DNA of 64,000 bases from Phytobacter diazotrophicus (lineage in GTDB: Bacteria; Pseudomonadota; Gammaproteobacteria; Enterobacterales; Enterobacteriaceae), in the NCBI GenBank assembly GCA_004346725.1, contig SMDE01000002.1, positions 62,001 through 126,000 on the forward strand, read 5' to 3'. Numbering within the stretch: position 1 is the first letter of the stretch; each line of letters starts with the position of its first letter. The notes under the pieces are model-generated. The model saw only the letters and a program-made list of their open reading frames with translations, did not search any database and was not told the origin of the DNA. This document shows positions 17,304 to 25,714 of the stretch, piece by piece. Both the position numbers and the translations under genes were made by a program.

Positions 17304-17747
17304 ATGTCAGACCATGAAGAAATCGCCCATCGCCTTTTGACAGAACGTAAAGCCGTCGAAACGCTCTACCAGGCCTTTAGCCTGCAACAGCCGGATTTAG
17401 TTAATGAGGCCGTTACCGCAGACTGGGCCGATATCCCGTTAGCGCCCGGCCAGCAGCCAGGGCCGGAAGGGCTCAAGCCAATCATAGCGATGTTTGCCGC
17501 GGCGTTCCCGGATGTGCGTATCGTTATTCATGACGTAATCCAGGTACCGGGGCAGATTGCCGTGCGCGCCGAGATAACCGGTACGCATAAAGGCACCTTT
17601 ATGGGGATTGCCGCGACGGGTAAAAAAGTGAGCATTCGCCTGCATGAGATGCATCAGCTTAACGGTGAGCGTATTACGGCCACCTGGCATATGGAGGACT
17701 GGCTCGGTCTGTTCATGCAGTTAGGTCAGTTTCCGCCGCAACCCTAA
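17304..17747 (+). CDS. SnoaL-like / ester cyclase family protein
   Basis: 147 residues with the NTF2-like SnoaL fold pattern: VETLYQAFSLQQPDLVNEAVTADWADIPLAPGQQPGPEGLK, IAMFAAAFPDVRIVIHDVI, GTHKGTFMGIAATGKKVSIRLHEMHQLNGERITATWHMEDWLGLFMQLG. The (F)PDv.i and TGK.v....h.f....gki...w...D..g...Qlg patterns are typical. Family members include polyketide cyclases, but most bacterial homologues have no assigned reaction. GAGGT lies five bases before the ATG. It forms a divergent pair with the LysR gene. Confidence 0.8.
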   Translation: MSDHEEIAHRLLTERKAVETLYQAFSLQQPDLVNEAVTADWADIPLAPGQQPGPEGLKPIIAMFAAAFPDVRIVIHDVIQVPGQIAVRAEITGTHKGTFMGIAATGKKVSIRLHEMHQLNGERITATWHMEDWLGLFMQLGQFPPQP

Positions 17748-17763
17748 CTCCCCCGCCTTTTCG

Positions 17764-17796
17764 CACCCTCTTCTGGCGCAACGCCCTGAGAGGGTG
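17764..17796 (+). terminator. Stem-loop downstream of the SnoaL-like gene
   Basis: CACCCTCT (17764-17771) pairs with AGAGGGTG (17789-17796), with an inner GGCG-CAA-CGCC stem. No clear T-run follows, so it may be a weak terminator or a 3'-stabilising structure. Confidence 0.4.
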
Positions 17797-17864
17797 TGAA
17801 TAGTGTTAAAGCATTTCGCAAAGCGTGCCGTTAATAGAAAGAATGGACCTCCGGAGTGATACGC

Positions 17865-18692
17865 ATGCTACGACCAACCCTCACAGGTAATGCCAGCTTT
17901 TCGTTATCCACCGCGACATCGGACACGACGTCCCGAAACCGCGAACAAAATTCAGCATCCGCGCTGCCACAGCAGGCAACGGCCACCGCCGATAGCACGG
18001 TCTCGTTGAGCCAACAGGCGAAAGATTACTACACTAATCTGCAAAACGACCTTGAAGCCGTTAACCGGTTGAATGAGTTCAGCGCCGCTTCACGCAAAGC
18101 CGACGCGCGCGCCAAACTGGAAGCGATAAAGCGAGAAATTGAGCGCCTTAAAGCCATGCTGATGCGTTTTGGCAATGCCTCTGCTTACGTCCTTAAACAG
18201 CTTAAACAACTCTCGGCCCAGATGGGTCAGGCGGCATCGCAACTCGGGCAGAGTGACAGCGCCAGTACAAGCAATAGCGTCGACACAAGTAGCAGCGGTA
18301 CGGCGGCGTACAGTGCGATTCAGTCCCTGGCAGACGGCAATGCCGGGAGCAAAACTGACGCTATGGCAGCTGCACGCGCCTCCGACGGCGGCCAGGAAAA
18401 CCACAAGTCAGCGAGTGATGACAGTGAAACCAGTGATAGCGCTGGCCTGAGGCAATCGCTTTATAGTGGTATCCGTGAGCAGTTGCAGGAGAGCGACTCG
18501 CGGCATAAAGACGCGCAGCTATTAAAAGATGTGGTGCGTGAACTGCGCTCATTGTTGTCGATGGTCAAAAGCAAAATGCGCGATGAAGACAAGGATGACC
18601 GCGACGTGAAAAAAGATATCGATGCGGTGCAACAGCAGCTTAATACCGGCGATCAGGCCATGCAGCAGATGGGTTTTCAGAGTATCGTCTGA
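17865..18692 (+). CDS. Uncharacterised Ser/Gln-rich coiled-coil protein
   Basis: About 275 residues from MLRPTLTGNASFSLSTATSDTTS; GGAG eight bases before this ATG decides against a GTG three codons earlier. The N-terminus is Ser/Thr-rich and lacks a signal peptide, followed by STVSLSQQAKDYYTNL and a charged helical segment (RKADARAKLEAIKREIERLKAMLMRFG) likely to form a coiled coil. A low-complexity Ser/Asp/Gly linker comes next, then a second helical region (LKDVVRELRSLLSMVKSKMRDEDKDDRDVKKDIDAVQQQLNTGDQAMQQMG). The TVSLS motif and Ser-rich start resemble proteins related to flagellar/secreted substrates, but I cannot assign a family. It stands alone, followed by a hairpin at 18739. Confidence 0.7.
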   Translation: MLRPTLTGNASFSLSTATSDTTSRNREQNSASALPQQATATADSTVSLSQQAKDYYTNLQNDLEAVNRLNEFSAASRKADARAKLEAIKREIERLKAMLMRFGNASAYVLKQLKQLSAQMGQAASQLGQSDSASTSNSVDTSSSGTAAYSAIQSLADGNAGSKTDAMAAARASDGGQENHKSASDDSETSDSAGLRQSLYSGIREQLQESDSRHKDAQLLKDVVRELRSLLSMVKSKMRDEDKDDRDVKKDIDAVQQQLNTGDQAMQQMGFQSIV

Positions 18693-18738
18693 CCGCATTT
18701 AATCCGAAGCTTTCTCACCGCTAACCCCCCTCGTTCAA

Positions 18739-18758
18739 ATCCGCACGCCGGTGCGGAT
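18739..18758. terminator. Stem-loop after the Ser-rich gene
   Basis: ATCCGCAC-GCCG-GTGCGGAT is a perfect 8-bp stem with a four-base loop, followed by GTTT. It is likely the end signal of the upstream transcript, although the T-run is short. Confidence 0.5.
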
Positions 18759-18801
18759 GTTTCCATCCTTGCGGCGTTATGCCGTCGCCAAAATCACCCT
18801 G

Positions 18802-18810
18802 TCTATACTT
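18802..18810 (+). promoter_or_regulatory. Sigma-S-like -10 region ahead of phosphoketolase
   Basis: TCTATACTT followed by GG matches 9 of 11 positions of the extended sigma-S -10 consensus KCTAYRCTTAA. No good -35 hexamer lies 17 bases upstream, which is common for sigma-S promoters. It is 58 bases before the chosen start codon. Confidence 0.45.
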
Positions 18811-18867
18811 GGCCTGTACTGCGTCTGAATCTGCGTGGCACGCATAACCCCTTGCATGGAGAACTGC

Positions 18868-21261
18868 ATGACCCAGATAAACTCACTTACCGACCATGAT
18901 CTCGCCTTGCTTGACCGTTACTGGCGAGCAGCCAATTATCTCTCCGTCGGGCAAATCTACCTGATGGACAATCCGCTCTTGCGCGAGCCCCTCAAACCAG
19001 AACACATCAAACCCCGTCTGCTGGGACACTGGGGAACCACGCCGGGTCTGAACTTTATTTATGCCCACCTGAACCGTGCCATTCGTCAGCGCGATCTCGA
19101 TATGCTGTATGTGTGCGGACCCGGACACGGGGGGCCGGGTATGGTGGCCAATACCTGGCTTGAAGGCACCTACAGCGAAATCTACCCCGACGTTACCCCC
19201 GATGGCGAAGGCATGAAAAAGCTGTTTCGCCAGTTTTCCTTCCCCGGCGGGATCCCCAGCCATGCGGCGCCGGAAACGCCCGGTTCCATTAACGAAGGGG
19301 GCGAGCTGGGTTATTCGCTTTCCCATGCTTTCGGTGCCGTGTTCGATAACCCAACGCTGATTGCCGCCTGTGTCATTGGTGATGGTGAAGCAGAAACCGG
19401 GCCACTCGCCTCAAGCTGGCACGGTATTAAATTTCTCAATGCCGCCCGCGATGGCGCGGTTCTACCCATATTGCATCTCAATGGCTATAAAATTGCTAAC
19501 CCGACCATTCTCGGTCGCGCCAGCGATGAAGACCTGCGCCAGTTATTCCGTGGCTATGGTTACGAACCGCTGTTGGTTAGCGGCCACGAGCCAAAAATCA
19601 TGCACCACCAAATGGCCCAGGTGCTGGACGACGCGCTGGATACCATTCGTGATTACCAAAACGCAGCGCGAAGCGGCGGTGCCGCAGCGTCCGTGCCGCG
19701 CTGGCCGCTGATTATCCTTCGCAGCCCCAAAGGATGGACCGGTCCACAAACGGTTGACGGTAAAAAAGTGGAGAATTTCTGGCGCGCGCATCAGGTTCCG
19801 GTTTCATCGTGCCGTGAAAATGAAGAACACCGACACATCCTGGAACACTGGATGCGCAGCTATCATCCCGACGATCTCTTTGATGAGCAGGGACGCCTGC
19901 ATCCAGAACTGCGCGCCCTTGCCCCGACAGGCGATAAACGGATGGGAGCCTCGCCCTGGGCGAATGGCGGTCGGCTGCGCAAAGACCTGATCTTACCTGA
20001 GCTGGCGCCGTACGCCGTAGAGGTCACCTCACCGGGCGATAGCCAGGCAGAATCCACCGCCGCACTGGGAGCGTGGCTTGCAGGTATTTTTCAGCATAAC
20101 CCGGATAATTTTCGCCTGTTCGGACCGGATGAGACCGCATCGAACCGGCTAAGCCGCGTTTTTGACGTCACCAGCCGTACATGGCTGGAACCGCTTAAAT
20201 CGTATGATGAGCAACTTGCGCCCGATGGCCGGGTTATGGAAATTCTCAGCGAACATCAATGTCAGGGGTGGCTTGAGGGGTATCTGCTGACCGGACGTCA
20301 TGGTCTGTTCAATTGCTATGAAGCGTTCATTCATATTGTCGACTCCATGTTCAATCAGCATGCCAAATGGTTGAAGGTGTCGCGCCATCTGCCCTGGCGC
20401 GCGCCAATATCGTCCCTCAACTACCTGCTCTCTTCCCATGTCTGGCGACAGGACCATAACGGTTACAGCCATCAGGATCCGGGTTTTCTCGATCATGTCG
20501 CCAACAAGAAAGCCGAGATTGTCCGTATTTATCTGCCGCCGGATGCCAATACGTTACTGTGCGTCGCCGGGCACTGCCTGCAAACCTGGGATCGCATTAA
20601 TGTCATTGTGGCCGGAAAACAGCCCGCTCCACAGTGGCTGACACTGGATGGTGCGGCAAAACACTGTGCCGCCGGGATGGGCATCTGGTACTGGGCCGGT
20701 ACGGTATCGGAAGGCGAAGCGCCGGATGTGGTGATGGCCTGTGCGGGCGATGTGCCGACAATGGAAACACTTGCTGCCGTCGACCTTCTGCGTAGCTATG
20801 TGCCAGAACTGCGTATCCAGGTGGTGAATGTTGTGGACTTAATGGCGCTACAGACGCAGGAGCAACACCCGCATGGCCTGAGTGAAGAGGCTTTTGATGC
20901 GATTTTTACGCGTGATAAACCGGTTATCTTCGCTTTTCACGGCTATCCAAGTCTGATTCACCGTCTCACTTACCTGCGTAACAACCATCACAATTTTCAT
21001 GTTCGCGGCTTTATGGAAGAAGGCACCACCACGACACCCTTTGATATGACGGTGCTTAACGGGCTCGACCGTTTCCATCTGGCCCAGGAGGCGCTTTTGC
21101 GCATACCGTCTTTGCAGGGAAATGTGGAGGATATTCTGGAAGCGTTACAACAGAAGATTGCCGCGCACCATCAATATGTGCGGGAATATGGCGAGGACCT
21201 CCCCGAGGTGCAAAACTGGAAATGGCCTTCCCAACAAGGGGAAGGCACAGTTCCCGAGTAA
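18868..21261 (+). CDS. xfp: Phosphoketolase (xylulose-5-phosphate/fructose-6-phosphate)
   Basis: 797 residues, the usual length. The ATG at 18868 is chosen because GGAG lies six bases upstream and the sequence [32 protein letters not shown] matches the family start. The ThDP site is clear: GPGHGGP (84-90) and [16 protein letters not shown] (from 171). [10 protein letters not shown] and the PP/Pyr domain region [21 protein letters not shown] complete it. The enzyme cleaves xylulose 5-phosphate (and often fructose 6-phosphate) with phosphate to acetyl phosphate and glyceraldehyde 3-phosphate (or erythrose 4-phosphate) in the cytosol. It is monocistronic, with a sigma-S-like promoter, suggesting a stationary-phase route from pentose phosphates to acetyl phosphate. 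Confidence 0.95.
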   Translation: MTQINSLTDHDLALLDRYWRAANYLSVGQIYLMDNPLLREPLKPEHIKPRLLGHWGTTPGLNFIYAHLNRAIRQRDLDMLYVCGPGHGGPGMVANTWLEGTYSEIYPDVTPDGEGMKKLFRQFSFPGGIPSHAAPETPGSINEGGELGYSLSHAFGAVFDNPTLIAACVIGDGEAETGPLASSWHGIKFLNAARDGAVLPILHLNGYKIANPTILGRASDEDLRQLFRGYGYEPLLVSGHEPKIMHHQMAQVLDDALDTIRDYQNAARSGGAAASVPRWPLIILRSPKGWTGPQTVDGKKVENFWRAHQVPVSSCRENEEHRHILEHWMRSYHPDDLFDEQGRLHPELRALAPTGDKRMGASPWANGGRLRKDLILPELAPYAVEVTSPGDSQAESTAALGAWLAGIFQHNPDNFRLFGPDETASNRLSRVFDVTSRTWLEPLKSYDEQLAPDGRVMEILSEHQCQGWLEGYLLTGRHGLFNCYEAFIHIVDSMFNQHAKWLKVSRHLPWRAPISSLNYLLSSHVWRQDHNGYSHQDPGFLDHVANKKAEIVRIYLPPDANTLLCVAGHCLQTWDRINVIVAGKQPAPQWLTLDGAAKHCAAGMGIWYWAGTVSEGEAPDVVMACAGDVPTMETLAAVDLLRSYVPELRIQVVNVVDLMALQTQEQHPHGLSEEAFDAIFTRDKPVIFAFHGYPSLIHRLTYLRNNHHNFHVRGFMEEGTTTTPFDMTVLNGLDRFHLAQEALLRIPSLQGNVEDILEALQQKIAAHHQYVREYGEDLPEVQNWKWPSQQGEGTVPE

Positions 21262-21276
21262 CTTAATATCGGGATC

Positions 21277-21603
21277 TCAGGCGACCATTTGCAGGCACGC
21301 TTGTGCACAGGCCCGACAGGCCTGTGCGCATTGCTGGCAATGCGCGTGCTGATGTCTGCCACACTCTTCCGCACAGGCTCTGCAAACATCCACGCAAATA
21401 CGGCAAAGCGGCATAATATGATCGCTTTCCAGCGTCATAAATTGAGCCGCCAGGCGACACAGCGCGGAACACTGCACATCCAGCTTGATGCAATTTCGCA
21501 TCATCGCAAGGTCATCTTCGTTCAGACAGCTTGCGGCACAATGCTCGCAGGCGATGGCACACTGATAACAGGCATCGATACAGTCTTGATGTTCGGAATG
21601 CAT
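21277..21603 (-). CDS. Cytosolic four-helix-bundle copper-storage protein (Csp/DUF326)
   Basis: 108 residues with nineteen Cys arranged as CxxxC and CxxCxxxC repeats along predicted helices (CIDACYQCAIACEHCAASC near the start; CRICVDVCRACAEEC and CQQCAQACRACAQAC near the end). This is the Csp pattern, where Cys line the core of a four-helix bundle and bind many Cu(I) ions. There is no signal peptide, so it resembles the cytosolic Csp3 type. GAGGAG lies before the ATG. The gene is convergent with phosphoketolase (15-base gap). Role inferred from the family: cytosolic Cu(I) buffering or storage. Confidence 0.88.
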   Translation of the reverse strand: MHSEHQDCIDACYQCAIACEHCAASCLNEDDLAMMRNCIKLDVQCSALCRLAAQFMTLESDHIMPLCRICVDVCRACAEECGRHQHAHCQQCAQACRACAQACLQMVA

Positions 21604-22117
21604 ATTCGTCTCCTCATGTTGATAAGCGACTCACGTCATCTGACATTCGCCCTCTCACGTAAAATCAACTTCTTATGTTCCGATGTCACACTCAGCCACG
21701 GCGTATTAAAAAGGCGTAACACGTCAAAAACGCAGAATGGCATATTCAATAAGCCATCGATTTAATACACAGTTCTTACTGAGCGTAGAATTTGTGCGCA
21801 CAACATTTGTAAAGATTTGTATATATACAGCTTTAATGGCAGAAAAAACCAGCAACATCACACAACAAATAACGGATGTAATGAATATTCCTGAATTACA
21901 TTTATCACCAACTCTATTGATTCAATAACGTTTTATTTTCGCTGCAACTTTTTATTTTTAGAAATCAAATAAATTACTCCCCTCGCTTTGCGACAAAATG
22001 TTTCTGCGCTGCGCTTTGACGAATTTACGCGAACAGCTAGAGTTAATTCCTGAACGCGATTGATACGGTATTAGTTGTCGTATCGATTATATCAAAAACC
22101 CATACGGGAGATATAGA
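21604..22117. other. A/T-rich intergenic region holding the first KGG-gene promoter
   Basis: About 510 bases between the divergent copper-protein gene and the first KGG gene. It contains the promoter at 22015-22043. A 63-codon open stretch at 21737-21928 has no ribosome binding site and an A/T-driven composition, so I do not call it. Confidence 0.5.
22015..22043 (+). promoter_or_regulatory. Promoter of the first KGG (yciG-like) gene, sigma-S type
   Basis: TTTGAC (22015-22020), 17-base spacer, TAGAGT (22038-22043). The extended -10 GCTAGAGTTAA matches 9 of 11 positions of KCTAYRCTTAA. An equivalent arrangement stands before the second KGG gene at 23285, with the same -35, spacing and GCTAG. 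Confidence 0.6.
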
Positions 22118-22291
22118 ATGGCGGAACATAGAGGCGGCTCAGGTAATTTCGCAGAAGACCGTGAGAAAGCATCAGAAGCAGGGAAAAAAGGCGGACAGCA
22201 CAGTGGGGGTAATTTTAAAAATGACCCTGAACGTGCTTCTGAAGCCGGTAAAAAAGGTGGCCAGAACAGCCACAGCGGTGATAAAAAATAA
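22118..22291 (+). CDS. yciG: KGG-domain stress protein, YciG paralogue 1
   Basis: 57 residues, too short for usual ORF cut-offs: MAEHRGGSGNFAEDREKASE, then two KGG repeats (EAGKKGGQHSGGNFKNDPER and EAGKKGGQNSH). It is highly hydrophilic and rich in Gly, Lys and Asn. GGGAG precedes the ATG. KGG proteins such as E. coli YciG and GsiB are induced in general stress; biochemical function is not established, hydration or desiccation protection is often proposed. It has its own promoter and terminator and lies 1.1 kb before a second, nearly identical copy. Confidence 0.9.
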   Translation: MAEHRGGSGNFAEDREKASEAGKKGGQHSGGNFKNDPERASEAGKKGGQNSHSGDKK

Positions 22292-22333
22292 CGTTTATTT
22301 TATCACCACGCTTAATACTCATTGAGCGTCCAT

Positions 22334-22366
22334 AAACGAGTCGGTAACGGCTCGTTTACTTTTTTT
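22334..22366 (+). terminator. Rho-independent terminator of the first KGG gene
   Basis: AAACGAG (22334-22340) pairs with CTCGTTT (22351-22357), extended inward by a T-G and a C-G pair around loop GGTAAC, followed by AC and seven T. Confidence 0.85.
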
Positions 22367-22426
22367 GAAGCTTACTGACGGCTTTACCGATAACACTTAA
22401 CCCACTGCAAACAAGGAGCTTATAAC

Positions 22427-22525
22427 ATGAAGTCATTTACCCTGCCACTGCACTGCACACGCAGTCAAACCGTAAAAAATAAGAGAGTTGTTCATGCCAG
22501 CACAAGATCCACCAGAGCAAAATGA
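22427..22525 (+). CDS. Possible 32-aa leader peptide
   Basis: Begins MKSFTLPLHCTRSQTVKNKR with a strong AAGGAG seven to eight bases before the ATG. It is basic (Lys/Arg/His-rich) and overlaps, in another frame, the start of the following 61-codon ORF at 22494, so termination at 22525 would occur downstream of that start. This is the layout of a translational-coupling or leader ORF. No homologue is recognised and it may be fortuitous. Confidence 0.35.
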   Translation: MKSFTLPLHCTRSQTVKNKRVVHASTRSTRAK

Positions 22526-22679
22526 ATCGACCATATCAGATAACACTACCGTTACTTCACCCGATATCATCACTATTCATTACTCTGATAACGACGATAT
22601 ACCGCTTCGTCTTGCCCCCTGGCAGTTACGTCTGGTGAGATGTTTAGCCAATCGCAAGCTACCGAATAAAGAAGAATAA
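22494..22679 (+). CDS. Hypothetical small acidic protein
   Basis: 61 residues from MPAQDPPEQNESTISDNTTV; GAGAG six bases upstream favours this ATG over a TTG two codons earlier. The first half is disordered and acidic (Asp/Glu/Ser/Thr). The second half ends in a short amphipathic basic segment (PLRLAPWQLRLVRCLANRKLPNKEE). It lies between the tandem KGG genes and overlaps a 32-codon ORF with a better ribosome binding site. No family recognised. Confidence 0.45.
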   Translation: MPAQDPPEQNESTISDNTTVTSPDIITIHYSDNDDIPLRLAPWQLRLVRCLANRKLPNKEE

Positions 22680-22799
22680 AAGGCAACACATTTTCAGCGT
22701 TATTCTCATCCCTTTTCTCCTTATTATTCTGTAACGGCCTGGTTTTATTGCATACCCGACAATATTGTCTCCTCATCACCCATTTATTTATCTCTCTGA

Positions 22800-23042
22800 C
22801 CGGTTCAGGCGCTGTCCGAATGCGACCAGTTAGCGAGTTTCCTGCTTAATCAGCATAAGGAATATGTCATTGCCACCAGATGCAGGGGAAATCCCTCTGC
22901 GCCTGCGGTTGTAGGTCTCTATAAGCGATCATACCCAATTCTGCTGTTTCGCTTACTTTTGGAGCAGGACATGAACCACCCCCTAATTAGGTATCTTTGT
23001 CATTTATCAGCAATTTTTTGGGTATCCCCCCTACTGAGATAA
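22800..23042 (+). pseudogene. Remnant of a MobA/MocA-like nucleotidyltransferase
   Basis: An 80-codon open stretch directly after a TGA, without a usable start. It reads like the C-terminal half of MobA-like NTP transferases: ALSECDQLASFLLNQHKEYV aligns with the family's CDQP...L..L pattern, then VIATRCRGNPSAPAVVG (IVATRY.G..G.PAVF), then SYPILLFRLLLEQDMNHPLIRYL (YF..LL.L.GD.GA..LL). Key Gly/Pro residues are already lost. Such enzymes attach CMP/GMP to the molybdenum cofactor; a Mo-dependent formate dehydrogenase is encoded 10 kb away. Inference from pattern only. Confidence 0.4.
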
Positions 23043-23284
23043 GTCTTAAAATGATTAAAATACGTTATCAATCGCAGATAAAAAACCGGCGAGAAATGTC
23101 AATTAATGTCAAGAAAAGCCGTCAGGATCCCTGGTTTTGATAGATAGTAACCCACGTTATTAATGCATTTGCATTGAACTTTGACTTAACCCCCTTATTT
23201 GAAAAGATATATGCTAGATACCACTATCGCTTAAAATAAAACCACGAGGTTAATTTTTATTCGATAATAAGTTTACCGCTTCGC

Positions 23285-23313
23285 TTTGACTAATTTCAGT
23301 ACTCGGCTAGTTT
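23285..23313 (+). promoter_or_regulatory. Promoter of the second KGG gene / yciGFE-katN operon
   Basis: TTTGAC (23285-23290), 17-base spacer, TAGTTT (23308-23313), with GCTAG spanning the -10 as in the first copy. The immediate context TCGCTTTGAC.AATTT is shared with the first copy, so the promoter seems to have been duplicated with the gene. In Salmonella yciGFE-katN is sigma-S dependent. Confidence 0.6.
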
Positions 23314-23385
23314 TTAATACGAACACCGACGACATGAGATGCAAAATATGTCGTTTTATTTAAACAACGAAACTGGAGAAATAAC

Positions 23386-23568
23386 ATGGCTGAACATCGT
23401 GGCGGTTCTGGTAATTTCGCAGAAAATCGTGAAAAAGCATCCGAAGCAGGTCGTAAAGGTGGTCAAAATAGTGGCGGTAATTTTAAAAATGATCCGCAGC
23501 GCGCCTCTGAAGCAGGTAAAAAAGGCGGTCAACAAAGCCATGGCGGCGGCCGCAAATCGGGTGACTAA
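23386..23568 (+). CDS. yciG: KGG-domain stress protein YciG (paralogue 2)
   Basis: 60 residues, about 85% identical to the copy at 22118 by eye: MAEHRGGSGNFAENREKASE, two KGG repeats, and a longer basic tail HGGGRKSGD. CTGGAG precedes the ATG. It directly precedes yciF, yciE and katN, the order known from Salmonella (yciG-yciF-yciE-katN), so this copy is the operon orthologue and the upstream one the extra duplicate. A hairpin at 23617 separates it from yciF, probably giving more yciG message than yciFE-katN. Confidence 0.92.
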   Translation: MAEHRGGSGNFAENREKASEAGRKGGQNSGGNFKNDPQRASEAGKKGGQQSHGGGRKSGD

Positions 23569-23616
23569 TTTTTCACCGACTAATTAAGTTTAACGTTTGG
23601 TTTAATAGTAATACTG

Positions 23617-23648
23617 ATAGCGAGTCGGTTTCGGCTCGCTATTATTTT
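23617..23648 (+). terminator. Attenuating terminator between yciG and yciF
   Basis: ATAGCGAG (23617-23624) pairs with CTCGCTAT (23635-23642), followed by TATTTT. Its position after the first short gene of a known operon suggests partial read-through rather than complete stop. Confidence 0.75.
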
Positions 23649-23671
23649 CGCTGACCTCGAGGGTAATATTT

Positions 23672-24169
23672 ATGCAGATCAATTCACTGACTGATTTCTT
23701 TATCCACGGCCTGTCTGATATTTACAGTGCAGAAAAGCAGCTCACTCGTGCATTATCGAAACTTGCCCGCGAATCGTCGAATACTGAACTCGCTGACGCG
23801 TTTAAAAAACATTATGAAGAAACACAGGGGCAAATTGAGCGTCTCGACCAGCTCATTGAAGCCGAACCGAATATCAAGCTCAAGCGTATGAAATGCCATG
23901 CGATGGAAGGGCTTATTGACGAAGCAAATGAAGTTATCGAAGCCACAGAAAAAGGCAGTGTTCGTGATGCCGGGCTTATTGCCGCTGCGCAAAAAGTTGA
24001 ACATTACGAAATTGCTTCTTACGGCACGCTCTGTACGCTGGCAAGCCAGTTAGGGCTTAAAAAAGCCTATGACCTGCTTTCCGCGACGCTTGAAGAAGAA
24101 AAAACCACCGATAATCTTCTCACAAAAATTGCCACCTCATCGATTAATAAAAAAGCCGAAGGCAAATAG
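23672..24169 (+). CDS. yciF: YciF, ferritin-like stress protein (DUF892)
   Basis: 165 residues starting MQINSLTDFFIHGLSDIYSAEKQLTRALSKLA, with EETQGQIERLDQLI and KVEHYEIASYGTL: the YciF four-helix ferritin-like fold, where Glu and His of the EExQ and EHYE segments can form a di-iron type site. Family function is uncertain; it is induced in general stress and, in Salmonella, linked to bile resistance as part of the yciGFE-katN operon. GAGGG precedes the ATG. Length and order agree with the enterobacterial operon. Confidence 0.93.
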   Translation: MQINSLTDFFIHGLSDIYSAEKQLTRALSKLARESSNTELADAFKKHYEETQGQIERLDQLIEAEPNIKLKRMKCHAMEGLIDEANEVIEATEKGSVRDAGLIAAAQKVEHYEIASYGTLCTLASQLGLKKAYDLLSATLEEEKTTDNLLTKIATSSINKKAEGK

Positions 24170-24241
24170 ACGCCCTCGTAATGCATTCGCTTAATTTCAC
24201 TTACCGGTAAGTAAAAATGACGACGATGAAAGGAAAAGAAC

Positions 24242-24748
24242 ATGACCCCACAAGAGAATTATCACGACTGGTTGCGCGATGCCCACGCGATGGAAAAACA
24301 GGCCGAATCCATGCTCAACGCCATGAGCAAACGTATCGATAATTATCCGGACCTGCGCGCGCGAATTGAACAACACCTGACGGAGACTCAGGGGCAGATC
24401 ACCCTTCTTGAAGAGGTGCTTGATCGCAACGGCATCAACCGCTCCATCATGAAAGATGCCACCAGTAAAATGAGCGCCATGGGTCAGGCCGCGGGCGGCA
24501 TGTTTGCCTCGGACGAGATCGTAAAAGGCGCGATTAGCAGCTACGTTTTCGAGCAGTTCGAAATCGCCTGTTATACCTCATTAATCAGCGCGGCAAAAAA
24601 GGTGGGCGACACCGCAAGCGTTGCAACTTTTGAGCAAATCCTCGCCCAGGAAGAGGCCATGGCCGACTGGGCACTTAAACATCTGCCGGATGTGACCGAA
24701 CAATTTTTACTGCGTGACGCCGCCGACGGCGTCGAAGCGAAAAAATAA
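24242..24748 (+). CDS. yciE: YciE, ferritin-like stress protein (DUF892)
   Basis: 168 residues: MTPQENYHDWLRDAHAMEKQAESMLNAM, HLTETQGQITLLEEVLDRNG, VFEQFEIACYTSLISAAKKVGD and LAQEEAMADWALKHLPDVTEQFL. Paralogue of YciF, with the same ETQGQI and FE.A.Y helix motifs that carry candidate metal ligands. AAAGGAAAAGAAC precedes the ATG. It lies 72 bases after yciF and 21 before katN. Enzymatic activity unproven. Confidence 0.93.
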   Translation: MTPQENYHDWLRDAHAMEKQAESMLNAMSKRIDNYPDLRARIEQHLTETQGQITLLEEVLDRNGINRSIMKDATSKMSAMGQAAGGMFASDEIVKGAISSYVFEQFEIACYTSLISAAKKVGDTASVATFEQILAQEEAMADWALKHLPDVTEQFLLRDAADGVEAKK

Positions 24749-24769
24749 CACGACATATCAGGAGAGACT

Positions 24770-25645
24770 ATGTTTCGACACGTTAAACAGTTGCAATATA
24801 CCGTTCGCGTCAGTGAGCCGAATCCCGGTCTCGCCAACCTTTTACTGGAACAGTTCGGTGGCCCGCAAGGCGAATTAGCCGCAGCCTGCCGTTATTTTAC
24901 CCAGGGGCTGGGGGATGATGATGTCGGTCGCAAAGAGATGCTGATGGACATCGCTACCGAAGAACTGAGCCACCTGGAAATCATCGGATCTCTCGTGGGA
25001 ATGCTCAATAAAGGCGCTAAGGGCGAGCTTGCAGAGGGGACGGAGAACGAAGCAGAGCTTTACCGTTCGTTAACGCAGAACGGGAATGACAGCCATGTCA
25101 CCTCCCTGCTCTACGGCGGCGGCCCGGCTTTAACGAACTCTGCGGGTTATCCCTGGACGGCGGCGTATATTGACACCATTGGCGAAGTGACGGCAGATCT
25201 GCGTTCGAATATCGCGGCCGAAGCGCGTGCCAAAATTATCTACGAGCGCCTGATTAACGTCACTGATGATCCGGGTGTAAAAGATGCGCTGAGCTTCTTA
25301 ATGACCCGTGAAGCCGCGCATATGCTCTCTTTTGAGAAAGCGCTCTATTCGATTCGCAACAATTTCCCGCCGGGCAAATTGCCGCCTATCGAACAATACA
25401 CCAACGTCTATTACAACATGTCCGAAGGGGACGACCCGCGTGGCAGTTGGAATAGTGATGAAAACTTTGAGTACGTTGCCGATCCGCAGCCTGCCGTTGA
25501 CGGTGGCGATGGTTTAGCCTCTGTCACGCTCAGCAAAGAGCAGCAGGCGCTGGTGAAAGCCATGGCTAAACGTACCCAGTCTGACCCTTCTGTCGACCCC
25601 CTAACCGGTGCCGAACTCGGAAATGGGGAACCACAACCCAAATAA
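24770..25645 (+). CDS. katN: KatN, manganese (non-haem) catalase
   Basis: 291 residues. The dimanganese site is recognisable: QGELAAA (Glu35), TEELSHLE (Glu65, His68), and in the second half AEARAKIIYERL and TREAAHMLSFEKAL. It converts H2O2 to water and O2 in the cytosol and, unlike haem catalases, resists cyanide. It is last of yciG-yciF-yciE-katN. A C-terminal tail with YNMSEGDDPRGSWN and a Ser/Pro-rich end matches KatN. A terminator follows at 25673. Confidence 0.95.
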   Translation: MFRHVKQLQYTVRVSEPNPGLANLLLEQFGGPQGELAAACRYFTQGLGDDDVGRKEMLMDIATEELSHLEIIGSLVGMLNKGAKGELAEGTENEAELYRSLTQNGNDSHVTSLLYGGGPALTNSAGYPWTAAYIDTIGEVTADLRSNIAAEARAKIIYERLINVTDDPGVKDALSFLMTREAAHMLSFEKALYSIRNNFPPGKLPPIEQYTNVYYNMSEGDDPRGSWNSDENFEYVADPQPAVDGGDGLASVTLSKEQQALVKAMAKRTQSDPSVDPLTGAELGNGEPQPK

Positions 25646-25672
25646 CATCAGCAGTCGCATGCCTGTGTTATT

Positions 25673-25699
25673 CACCCCTAAGCCAAGGGGTGTTTTTTT
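25673..25699 (+). terminator. Terminator between katN and the bd oxidase operon
   Basis: CACCCCT (25673-25679), loop AAGCCA, AGGGGTG (25686-25692), then seven T. It is only 15 bases from the next start codon, so any read-through would feed the oxidase genes. Confidence 0.88.
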
Positions 25700-25714
25700 G
25701 ATAAGGGGATCGTG

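Noticed and set aside
21737-21928. 63-codon frame in the A/T-rich gap
   Set aside because: No ribosome binding site, no family pattern, and it overlaps the promoter zone of the first KGG gene.
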